Below are positions 6,485-12,948 of a stretch of 14,658 bases of DNA, in pieces (the first letter of the stretch is position 1; the number at the start of each line of letters is the position of its first letter). The notes beneath the pieces were generated by a model, which worked only from the letters and a program-made list of their open reading frames with translations, did not search any database and was not told where the DNA came from. The position numbers were made by a program, and so were the translations under genes. Origin of the DNA: Armatimonadota bacterium (GTDB lineage: Bacteria > Armatimonadota > UBA10988); contig JACPDV010000103.1 of NCBI GenBank assembly GCA_016183835.1, positions 1-14,658 on the forward strand, given 5' to 3'.

Positions 6485-8197
6485 ATGCATACCGTGAGAT
6501 TCGAGCCCGACGATATCGACCTGGAGGTGAGCGACGGGACGCCGCTGACCCGCGCCGCGACGACCGCCGGACTCCCGCTCGAGCTGCCCTGCGGCGGGCT
6601 CGGCCTGTGCGGCAAGTGCAAGTGCGAGGTGATCCGCGGCGAGCCCGCGCCCACGCTCGAAGAGCGCCGGTGGCTCACGCCGCTCGAGCTGGAGCGCGGC
6701 ACGCGCCTGGCCTGCAGGTTGGAGGTGCGCGACGACCTGACCGTCATGCTCAGCGACGGGGTGCGCTCGCGGGCGAACCAGATCATGGTCGGCGGCAAGG
6801 CTCGCGCCACGGTTGTGGACAGCGGCGTGGAGAAGCTCGTGGCCGTGGTGGGCAAGGCGCCCCTGGGCGACGAGCGCGACGACTGGCGGCGGGTGCAGGA
6901 CGCGATCGGCCGCCTCGTCGCGCCGAGCCTGGCGGCACTCCGGCAGATGCCCGACGCCCTCCGCGACGGCACCGGCGCTCTGGCGCTCACTGTGGTCGAT
7001 GGCCGCTGCATCCGCGTCGAGCCCGGCCTCGACGGCGCCGCGCCGCTCGGCTTCGCCGTCGACATCGGCACCACCACGGTGGTCTGCTACGTGCTCGACC
7101 TGAGCACCGGCGCCGAGCTGGCCCACGCCGCCATGCTCAACCCACAGGTGGCCTACGGCGACGACGTGATCTCCCGCATCCACTTCGCCGGCGCCGACGA
7201 GGACGGCCTGCGGATGCTCAACCTCGAGATCCGCCGCTGCATCGATCAGCTCGTGCGGCAAGCCTGTGAGGAGCTGGGCGTGCAGCCGTCCCGGCTCGCC
7301 CGCGGCACCATCGTCGGCAACGCCACGATGACCCACCTCTTCCTGCGCATCAACCCGCGCGGGCTGGGGATCGCGCCGTTCGCGCCCATCACCCACCTCT
7401 CGGTCACCGCCGACGGGCAGGATCTGGGCCTCCGCTCCACGCCCGACGCCGCCGTCACGATCCTGCCCAATATCGCCGGCTTCCTCGGCTCCGACACGGT
7501 GGGTGTGCTCCTCGCGGCGATGCCCGATCCCGACGAGACCTGTCTGGCGGTGGACATCGGCACCAACGGCGAGATGGTCCTGTTCCACGACGGGCACTGG
7601 TACGGCCTCGACCTCGGCGTGATCGCGGGCCAGGCGCCGCGCGGGCTGTGCGGCACGGGGTTGTTCGACGCGGTGGCGTCGCTGCTCGACGCGGGGGTGA
7701 TCGAGTTCACCGGGCGCTACGTGGACGATGAGGACGTGCCGGCGATCTTCCAGGGCTATCTGAAGGGGCAGGGCAACGCGCGCTCCTTCCGCCTGGTGAC
7801 GGCGGAGGAGTCGGCCACCGGCGAAGAGCTGACGCTGACCGGGAAGGACGTGCGCGAGGTGCAGTTGGCCAAGGCGAGCATTCGCGCCAGCATCGAGTCG
7901 CTCCTCGCGCGCGCCGGGGTGACGCCCGACGACATCGCCCATGTCTACCTGGCGGGCGGGTTCGGCAGCTACCTGCGGGTAGAGAGCGCGAAGCGCATCG
8001 GCCTCCTGCCCGACGTGCCGAGCGAGCGGATCGAGGTCGTGGGCAATGGTGCCGGAGCCGGCGCGCGCCTGGCGCTGATCTCCCGCCATGAGCTGGCGGC
8101 GGCGGAGGAGCTGGCTCGCCGGGTGGATGTGCTCTACCTGGCCACCGACCCCGTCTATCAGATGCAGTTCCCCGAGCAGATGTGTTTCCCTGAGTGA
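6485..8197 (+). CDS. [2Fe-2S] ferredoxin/ASKHA-domain ATPase, reductive activator of corrinoid proteins (RACo-like, DUF4445)
   Basis: Proteins of this type use ATP and a ferredoxin domain to reduce inactive Co(II) corrinoid methyltransferase proteins back to Co(I) in the cytoplasm. 570 residues. The N-terminal [2Fe-2S] domain (1-~85) has C36-x5-C42-x2-C45 and C77 (LPCGGLGLCGKC...RLAC). A linker follows, then the ASKHA domain: VDIGTTTVVCYVLDL (~192-206), NPQVAYGDDVISRI (219-232), IVGNATMTHLFL (276-287), LAVDIGTNGEM (354-364), GLCGTGLFDAVASLLDAG (387-404), HVYLAGGFG (486-494) and NGAGAGA (521-527). Odd: the stretch between DIGTNGE and CGTGL is only about 25 residues, and the family's AAGPAFEG and GM-A--GAI motifs are absent, roughly 35 residues short without a frame change. 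ATG 6485 is chosen because AGGA lies nine bases upstream; a GTG at 6419 would overlap the preceding stop. It could form an operon with the gene before it (62-base gap). No corrinoid protein is in the window. Confidence 0.85.
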   Translation: MHTVRFEPDDIDLEVSDGTPLTRAATTAGLPLELPCGGLGLCGKCKCEVIRGEPAPTLEERRWLTPLELERGTRLACRLEVRDDLTVMLSDGVRSRANQIMVGGKARATVVDSGVEKLVAVVGKAPLGDERDDWRRVQDAIGRLVAPSLAALRQMPDALRDGTGALALTVVDGRCIRVEPGLDGAAPLGFAVDIGTTTVVCYVLDLSTGAELAHAAMLNPQVAYGDDVISRIHFAGADEDGLRMLNLEIRRCIDQLVRQACEELGVQPSRLARGTIVGNATMTHLFLRINPRGLGIAPFAPITHLSVTADGQDLGLRSTPDAAVTILPNIAGFLGSDTVGVLLAAMPDPDETCLAVDIGTNGEMVLFHDGHWYGLDLGVIAGQAPRGLCGTGLFDAVASLLDAGVIEFTGRYVDDEDVPAIFQGYLKGQGNARSFRLVTAEESATGEELTLTGKDVREVQLAKASIRASIESLLARAGVTPDDIAHVYLAGGFGSYLRVESAKRIGLLPDVPSERIEVVGNGAGAGARLALISRHELAAAEELARRVDVLYLATDPVYQMQFPEQMCFPE

Positions 8198-8221
8198 TCC
8201 GTCGCTTGGCAGACCGGAATG

Positions 8222-8303
8222 CTCAACACAGAGACCACAGAGGCACAGAGGGGGAATCGGTTTGGACCCGGACTCTGTGGCTCTGGTGTCCTCTCGTGTT
8301 GAG
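8222..8303. repeat. Imperfect inverted repeat (MITE-like) between convergent genes
   Basis: Arms of about 30 bases (CTCAACACAGAGACCACAGAG.. at 8222-8250; CTCTGTGGCTCTGGTGTCC.. ending GTGTTGAG at 8273-8303) pair imperfectly around a ~22-base centre. CACAGAG-rich inverted repeats of this kind are widespread non-coding repeats in many environmental genomes. It sits between the convergent ASKHA and vapC genes, so as RNA it could act as a bidirectional terminator. Confidence 0.6.
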
Positions 8304-8312
8304 ATCTCCGGC

Positions 8313-8750
8313 TCAGGCTTCGAGGATCAGGAGGGTGGCGGGCTCATCGCCGGGCTCGGCCAGACTGCGCAGGCCACGGTCGAAGGTGACCAGGCAGCCG
8401 CCGTGGTGGCGGGCGAGGGCGAGCAGGTAGGCGTCGGTGAACTGTTTGTGGCCGACCACACGCGAGAAGGCGCCGGGGCACGCTCGGGGGTCGAGGTCGT
8501 CCGGCCAGAAGACGTGGCCGGGGTGGGCGGCGATGTCCTTGAGCCAGCGCCAGGCGTTCGTGGTGCGCAGGAACCCCGGGGAGAGCGATGGGTTGGAGCC
8601 TACCCGGACGAAGCCGAGCTGGGTGATCGGGCAGGTCGCCCAGGCGGCGGAGCCGTGGTCACCGAACCACTCCTGGGCGAGCTCGTGGTGCGGGTGGTTG
8701 GGCCAATGGAGCGCCACCAGCACATTCACATCGGGGAGCGCCAGGCTCAC
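8313..8750 (-). CDS. vapC: VapC-type PIN-domain toxin ribonuclease
   Basis: Toxin of a type II toxin-antitoxin pair: a PIN-fold, Mg2+-dependent ribonuclease that cuts RNA when free of its antitoxin. 145 residues, normal for VapC. Motifs: LPDVNVLVALHW (Asp7), CPITQLGFVRV (~41-50), QFTDAYLLALARHHGG (Asp106) and VTFDRGL (Asp124). At the second acidic position many family members have Glu where this one has Gln44 (ITQLGF); Gln also seems to occur in related VapC groups, so activity is not excluded. Two GTG codons in a row (8753, 8750) are possible starts. I prefer 8750 because GAGGAG lies five bases upstream and it overlaps the vapB stop (GTGA), the normal coupling in vapBC operons. Confidence 0.9.
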   Translation of the reverse strand: MSLALPDVNVLVALHWPNHPHHELAQEWFGDHGSAAWATCPITQLGFVRVGSNPSLSPGFLRTTNAWRWLKDIAAHPGHVFWPDDLDPRACPGAFSRVVGHKQFTDAYLLALARHHGGCLVTFDRGLRSLAEPGDEPATLLILEA

Positions 8751-8962
8751 CACGACTCCTCGTCGAGCCGCTTGACTTCCTCCATGGTGATGGGCGGAGC
8801 GTCGGGCGGAAGGTCGAGCACGGGCAGCCCATTCCGCATGTGATAGCGCAACGGCAGCTCTCTGCTCCGCCGGACGCAGTCCGAGACCACGCGGCCGATG
8901 GACACGCCTCTCGCCCGCGCCTGTGCCCTGGCGATCTCCAGGGCGTCGTCGTCATGACAGCA
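8747..8962 (-). CDS. vapB: VapB-type antitoxin, start codon not identifiable (possibly frameshifted or truncated at the N-terminus)
   Basis: Partner of the adjacent PIN toxin; VapB antitoxins block the toxin and repress their own promoter through an N-terminal ribbon-helix-helix. The frame reads DDDALEIARAQARARGVSIG, then RVVSDCVRR, and later RNGLPVLDLPPDAPPITMEE and VKRLDEESW before the TGA at 8747. This is a typical VapB with a Pro-rich toxin-binding C-terminus. The frame is open only back to 8962, where a TGA (8965-8963) blocks it. There is no ATG, GTG or TTG before the DDDALEIA segment. The nearest ATG (8955) is one base out of frame. A CTG at 8941, or a GTG inside RGVSIG that would lose the first DNA-binding strand, are the only internal options. 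Seen: the missing start. Inferred: an indel near 8942-8955, non-canonical initiation, or decay. Confidence 0.7.
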   Translation of the reverse strand, partial: CCHDDDALEIARAQARARGVSIGRVVSDCVRRSRELPLRYHMRNGLPVLDLPPDAPPITMEEVKRLDEESW

Positions 8963-8989
8963 TCATGACATCATCGCATCATGATGTCA
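8951..8989. promoter_or_regulatory. Palindrome-rich operator-like region of vapBC
   Basis: An inverted repeat with 9-base arms (TGACATCAT 8966-8974, ATGATGTCA 8981-8989) around six bases is followed by a perfect palindrome GTCATGAC (8951-8958). CATCATGA also occurs as a direct repeat (8961, 8977). VapB ribbon-helix-helix repressors bind such symmetrical sites at their own start, and this one overlaps the presumed vapB start and the stop codon of the preceding membrane gene. The operator role is inferred. Confidence 0.5.
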
Positions 8990-10015
8990 ATCCTCGCGGC
9001 CACTCCGGCTGATCCCCCGCTCCGCCCGCTCCTCGCCGTCGCGCACCCGCGAGATCGACCGGTCGTCCGCCGTCGTCAGCCGCACCCGCCCGCCCCGCTC
9101 CGCCCGCACCTGCAGCACCCGCTCCAGCCGCTCCACGAAGGCCGCGGCGCCCGCACCGTGGTAGACCGGGATGTCGCCGTGCGCCGTCCTCAGCAGCCAC
9201 CCCAGCGGCACGCGCTGCACCTCGACCAGCTCCGGCCACGACACCACCACGCGCCGCCCGGTGTACTCCGCCACCAGCGAAGCGCCGTCGACCCTGAACC
9301 GGCGCGGCCCCGGGTGGGTCACCGCCTCGTAGAGCCAGGCGAGGCCGGTCATGCAGAAGGCGGCGGCGAAGGCCACCACGAACGGCAGGTGGTCGGCCGC
9401 GGCGGCCAGCCCGGCTGACAGCACGATGCCGCCGAGCGCCAACATCCCCAGGCCGGTGCCCGACGTCACCTCGGCGGCGGTACAGCTATGCTCCAGATAC
9501 CCACGCCAGCCGGGCTCCAACAGCTCCGCCACCTCCTCGGCCGGCATCCCGCCATCGGTGGCCGCGTCGTGGTCGTGCTGCAGGTGGGCGGCGATCCGCC
9601 GGGCCAGCAGCAAGCCGTTCGGCAGGTCGGGAGGGATCGCCAGGCTGCCGCCGGCGTGGTGCACCGTGATCGTCGCGCGGTGGACCTCGACGGCGGTGAT
9701 GTCGCTCCAGGAGAGGCTCAGCACGCCGCCGCCGGCGTCGTGGACGACCAGCCCGGTGCCGGTGACGACGGCGCGCCAATGCGGCGCGCGGCGCATGGCG
9801 CGGGTGAACCGGGCGGACAGCCAGCCCAGTCCGAACGCGACCGCCGCGAGCGCGCGGACGGCCTCGACCCAGCGCAGGTAGCCGTACAGCGCGGGGAGCA
9901 GGTAGGCGGCGGCGGTCACGGCCAGGAGCGCGACGCACACGGCGCGGTAGCGGTGGGCCTGCCGCAGGCGCGCGAGCTGCGCCCAGCTGGGGAAGCTCTC
10001 GCCCTCGTCGGCCAT
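8987..10015 (-). CDS. Paralogous membrane protein with two TM/PH-like modules, copy 1 (last in the array)
   Basis: 342 residues, family not recognised. Two similar halves: hydrophobic pair ~25-45 and 52-68 followed by a beta-rich PH-like domain (~80-146; LSWSDITAVEV, ITVHHAGGSLAIP), then an acidic linker (AEEVAELL ~159-166), a second hydrophobic pair ~188-206 and 210-228, and a second PH-like domain (~238-304). It ends with the shared C-terminal cassette, here the most diverged: the LPRLGFVGDAA part is replaced by RLTTADDRS, but VRDGEERAERGISRS remains. ATG 10015 lies four bases after the preceding stop, with GGAGG upstream, so the gene is co-transcribed and probably coupled. Its stop lies inside the vapBC operator-like region. 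Bacterial PH (bPH/DUF304-like) similarity is my inference from the pattern. Confidence 0.7.
   Translation of the reverse strand: MADEGESFPSWAQLARLRQAHRYRAVCVALLAVTAAAYLLPALYGYLRWVEAVRALAAVAFGLGWLSARFTRAMRRAPHWRAVVTGTGLVVHDAGGGVLSLSWSDITAVEVHRATITVHHAGGSLAIPPDLPNGLLLARRIAAHLQHDHDAATDGGMPAEEVAELLEPGWRGYLEHSCTAAEVTSGTGLGMLALGGIVLSAGLAAAADHLPFVVAFAAAFCMTGLAWLYEAVTHPGPRRFRVDGASLVAEYTGRRVVVSWPELVEVQRVPLGWLLRTAHGDIPVYHGAGAAAFVERLERVLQVRAERGGRVRLTTADDRSISRVRDGEERAERGISRSGRED
9003..9060 (-). repeat. C-terminal cassette repeat, copy 1 (diverged)
   Basis: Same block as in the other four genes. It is near identical over about the first 57 bases (stop-proximal side, CTCCGGCTGATCCCCCGCTC...), then diverges where the others encode LPRLGFVGDAA. 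Confidence 0.7.
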
Positions 10016-10019
10016 CGGG

Positions 10020-10928
10020 TCACCCCTCCTCCGTCCGGCTCAAGCCCCGCTCCGCCCGCTCCTCGCCCTCGCGCACCGGCGAGATCGCCGCGTCGCCGAC
10101 GAAGCCGAGGCGGGGCAGCATCTGCCCCTGCTCCCGCGCCGCCAGCACGCGCTGCACCGCCGCCTCGAGCCGCCTGCCGGCCGGCGAATCCGGCACCCGC
10201 AGCAACCCGCCCAGCAAGTGGATCTCGAAGCCGCCCTCCGTCGGCTCGCACTCGCGCACGGCAACCCAGGGGATCGTCTCTCGGCCGAACGGCCGCCTGA
10301 CCACCAGTCCGGCCGGCTCCGCGCGCACAGAGATGGCCTTCAGCCACCGTTCCGCGCGGCCGATGGGTACCAGGCTCAACAGCAATCCAACGAAGCCGGC
10401 TCCGAAGACGGCCAGAGCATGCAGTCTGGCCGCGTGCCCGGACGCGTGTCGAGCCATGCTCTGGCCCCACATGAAGACCACCAACGATGCAAGCAGCATC
10501 GCGCCACCGCACACCTCGAGACCAGCGCTGCTCAGGCGCCAGCTCCGCACCGTCTCGCCGGCGGCCGCGCCCAGCAGCCCAGAGCCGTCGTCCTCACTCA
10601 GCGCCGGTGCGGCGACGCCAGGGCCTTTGCCGGTTTGCTCCGCGATCAGCCGCATCAGCAGCGCAAACCGGTCGGTGTGGGCCGGGATGTCCATCGTGCC
10701 GCCGGCATGGTGGATCCGCGCCCCGAACTCGCCCACCTCGACGTCTTCGATGTCGGCCCAATCAACCTCCGTGTATCGATGCTGGGTCGGTCCGTACTTC
10801 CGCAGGCCCGAGCGCCGCGCACGGACCCCGCCAAAGGGTACAAGGTACATGGCGACGAGCATGCCAGGCGCGAGCACCAGCACATCGACCAGCCCCACCC
10901 GGGTCACCGAGTGGAACACCAACGGCAC
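10020..10928 (-). CDS. Paralogous membrane protein with two TM/PH-like modules, copy 2
   Basis: 302 residues, the shortest of the five. The first membrane segment of the N-terminal pair is missing: only one hydrophobic helix (~12-32) precedes PH-like domain 1 (~36-97; VDWADIEDVEV, ARIHHAGGTMDIP). Then come a linker, helices ~136-155 and ~168-190, PH-like domain 2 (~198-265; RAEPAGLVVRR, ETIPWVAVRE) and the tail GDAAISPVREGEERAERG. The start is a GTG at 10928 inside the end of the preceding gene (25-base overlap), with GGAG nine bases upstream. The unusual overlap and short N-terminus suggest it lost its 5' part and borrowed a start within the neighbour. Confidence 0.68.
   Translation of the reverse strand: MPLVFHSVTRVGLVDVLVLAPGMLVAMYLVPFGGVRARRSGLRKYGPTQHRYTEVDWADIEDVEVGEFGARIHHAGGTMDIPAHTDRFALLMRLIAEQTGKGPGVAAPALSEDDGSGLLGAAAGETVRSWRLSSAGLEVCGGAMLLASLVVFMWGQSMARHASGHAARLHALAVFGAGFVGLLLSLVPIGRAERWLKAISVRAEPAGLVVRRPFGRETIPWVAVRECEPTEGGFEIHLLGGLLRVPDSPAGRRLEAAVQRVLAAREQGQMLPRLGFVGDAAISPVREGEERAERGLSRTEEG
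10033..10116 (-). repeat. C-terminal cassette repeat, copy 2
   Basis: About 82 bases nearly identical to the blocks ending copies 3 and 5 of the gene family, including third codon positions. It encodes LPRLGFVGDAAISPVREG and the following ERAERGLSR. It contains a 6-base stem (CTCGCC 10062-10067, GGCGAG 10078-10083). Confidence 0.75.
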
Positions 10929-11938
10929 GGACCGTCACTCCGGCTGATCCCCCGCTCCGCCCGCTCGTCGCCCGCCCGCACTGGCGAGATCGCCGCGTCG
11001 CCGACCAGGCCAAGGCGGGGCAGCGCGTGGCCGGCATCGCGCACGTCCAGCACCCGCCGGATCGCCGCCAGCACCTCTCCGGTCCGCACCCTGTCGAACT
11101 TCAGGTCGCCGTGGTAGGTCCGCAGCCGCCACTCCTGGCCGAGGTCCCCGACGCTGTGGATGTCGTGCCACGCGTACAGCGCATCAACGGCCCGCCGCCG
11201 CCGCACCACCACGCCGGCCGGTTCGACCCGCACCGCGTACGGATGACCGACCCCGCCCTTGCCGATCCACCGTGAGGCCACGTACAGGACGACACCTGCC
11301 GCGATGGCCACGGGGACCATCGCCGGTTCCTCGGCCGAGACCGCCATCGCCGCCGCGAAGACCATCGCGCCGACCGCGATCCATCCCACGGCCGGCGAGA
11401 GCACCTCCGGAAGCGGAGCCTCGACCGACGGCCGGCCGCCTCGGGCGATCAGACGTGCCACTTCCGCTTCATCGAGGGAGCCGCGGCCCTCGGCCACGGC
11501 GTCCGACTGCCCGATTGCCATCGCCACTCGGCGAGCGATGCTGAAGACATCCGCGTTGCCCGTGTCCAGCTCGACCTCTCCGTCGACGAGGTGGATCACG
11601 ACCCTGTCAGTCCGCTCCTCGACCGACCGGATGCGCGACCACGGCAGGTGGTGGACCGTCCTGCCGCGCCCCAGGCGGATGCCATCGTCCAGTACGAGGC
11701 AGCCCCAACTCGGCCACCGCCGTGCTGCGAGGGTCTCCACCACGTAACAGGCCACGAGTCCGGCGATGCCGAAGCGCAACCAGTCGGGCCAGGCCCAGAG
11801 CGGCAGGCAGGCCACAGCGACAGAGACCGCGGTGAACATGACAGACCGCACGAGCAGGCGCAGCCCAATCGTCCGGGCGCCTTCGCGGCTGTCCACGACG
11901 ACGTGCAACTCGTCCCTGTCTGCTGCCAACTCGCTCAT
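10904..11938 (-). CDS. Paralogous membrane protein with two TM/PH-like modules, copy 3
   Basis: 344 residues. Helices at about 31-48 and 54-70, PH-like domain 1 (~78-142; HHLPWSRIRSV, VVIHLVDGEVEL), linker with LDEAEVARLI (~155-164), helices ~182-200 and 206-222, PH-like domain 2 (~234-300; RVEPAGVVVRR, WRLRTYHGDLKF) and the shared tail (ALPRLGLVGDAAISPVRAGD). After the tail it has nine extra residues (GPCRWCSTR) translated from what is also the 5' end of the next gene, as if its original stop had been lost. The start ATG overlaps the preceding stop as ATGA, with GAGGGGG upstream. Confidence 0.7.
   Translation of the reverse strand: MSELAADRDELHVVVDSREGARTIGLRLLVRSVMFTAVSVAVACLPLWAWPDWLRFGIAGLVACYVVETLAARRWPSWGCLVLDDGIRLGRGRTVHHLPWSRIRSVEERTDRVVIHLVDGEVELDTGNADVFSIARRVAMAIGQSDAVAEGRGSLDEAEVARLIARGGRPSVEAPLPEVLSPAVGWIAVGAMVFAAAMAVSAEEPAMVPVAIAAGVVLYVASRWIGKGGVGHPYAVRVEPAGVVVRRRRAVDALYAWHDIHSVGDLGQEWRLRTYHGDLKFDRVRTGEVLAAIRRVLDVRDAGHALPRLGLVGDAAISPVRAGDERAERGISRSDGPCRWCSTR
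10938..11020 (-). repeat. C-terminal cassette repeat, copy 3
   Basis: Near-identical block at the end of the third paralog. The GGAG at its end also serves as ribosome-binding site for the overlapping GTG start of the next gene. Confidence 0.75.
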
Positions 11939-12948
11939 CTGACGTCCCCCTCGCTCCGGCTGATCCCCCGCTCCGCCCGCTGCTCGCCTTCCCGCACCGG
12001 CGAGATCGCCGCGTCGCCGACCCCGCCCATCCGGGGCCTCACTCCGGACGCGTCACGGGCGGCAAGGACGCGCTGCAACGCGGCGACGACGTGCGCGGAA
12101 CGCTCGTCCGCCTCGATCCAGACGTCGCCTCGCGACGTCCTGAGGCGCCACGAATGGGTTGCCGGCTTGGTGGCGACGGTGTCCCACCGCAGCTCCACCA
12201 CGTCCGCCCACGCGTGCCGGATCGGCGCTGCTGTCAGGTCCGTCAGCCCGTCGCCGTCGGCGCGAAGATGGATCGGCCGCTGCTTCCGCATGAGTGGAAC
12301 CGCGCCGATGCAGGCTGCTGCGGCGACGATTGCTGGAGGCCACGCGTGCCGCGAGATCAGGCCGAACGCCGTGAGCAGCACGATCGGGAGGGCGAGCGCG
12401 AAGCCGAGCACCGGCCGGATGTCCGTTCCTCGCCACTCCACCGCCCCTCCCGCGCCACATTGCAGCAGCTCCTCGACCGCCTCCAGCGACAGGTCGGGCT
12501 GCCCGACCGCGACGGCTGGCGACGCCCCCACCATTCGCCGCGCGGCGACCGCGGCCAACTCCCCAGCGTGGTAGACGTTCTCCGGCACCTCGATCACACC
12601 GCCATCGTGGTGAATGCGGCAGAGCGAGCCGCACCAGTCCACCTCGCGGATGGCCGACCAGGGCACCGTCCGCCACCCGTTGGACGCGTCGCGCACGACC
12701 AACCCGTCGGGAGTGGCGCGGGCGAACGGGCGGCCGAGGAACTCCAAGGGGAGGGAGAACGGGTAGGCCCAGAGGCAGCCGTTGAAGAGCGAGAAGAGCA
12801 GATCGCTCCAACCCAAGTCGCGATGTAGCCAGCGCTGGAGCAGCAGCCACCCGAGGGTGCCGGCGAGGGCGAGCCACGCCCAGTACCGCCACCGCCCTCG
12901 GCGCCCGAGTGGCTCGTGGATCCGCCAGGTCCGCCTCGGGCGCTTCAT
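11935..12948 (-). CDS. Paralogous membrane protein with two TM/PH-like modules, copy 4
   Basis: 337 residues with a basic N-terminus (MKRPRRTWRIHEPLGRRGR). Helices ~21-38 and 49-70, PH-like domain 1 (~74-140; GLVVRDASNGWRTVPW, CRIHHDGGVIEVP), linker LSLEAVEELL (~153-162), helices ~177-197 and 203-219, PH-like domain 2 (~226-297; SWRLRTSRGDVWIEA) and tail (MGGVGDAAISPVREGEQRA). Start and stop both form four-base ATGA overlaps with the neighbours, the signature of translational coupling. The first PH-like domain is closest in pattern to that of copy 2 (IHHDGG/IHHAGG). Confidence 0.7.
   Translation of the reverse strand: MKRPRRTWRIHEPLGRRGRWRYWAWLALAGTLGWLLLQRWLHRDLGWSDLLFSLFNGCLWAYPFSLPLEFLGRPFARATPDGLVVRDASNGWRTVPWSAIREVDWCGSLCRIHHDGGVIEVPENVYHAGELAAVAARRMVGASPAVAVGQPDLSLEAVEELLQCGAGGAVEWRGTDIRPVLGFALALPIVLLTAFGLISRHAWPPAIVAAAACIGAVPLMRKQRPIHLRADGDGLTDLTAAPIRHAWADVVELRWDTVATKPATHSWRLRTSRGDVWIEADERSAHVVAALQRVLAARDASGVRPRMGGVGDAAISPVREGEQRAERGISRSEGDVR
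11954..12035 (-). repeat. C-terminal cassette repeat, copy 4
   Basis: Block at the end of the fourth paralog. The GDAAISPVREG and ERAERGISRS codons are nearly identical to the other copies; the first codons (RMGGV for RLGFV) differ. Confidence 0.75.

Noticed and set aside
6269..8089. 606-codon minus-strand frame antisense to the ASKHA gene
   Set aside because: Longer than the real gene but low-complexity His/Ala/Gly/Arg; the plus strand has full ferredoxin and ASKHA motifs.
8659..8955. 98-codon minus-strand frame starting at ATG 8955
   Set aside because: Has the only good ATG but gives Arg/Pro/Ser-rich sequence; the VapB motifs are in the neighbouring frame.
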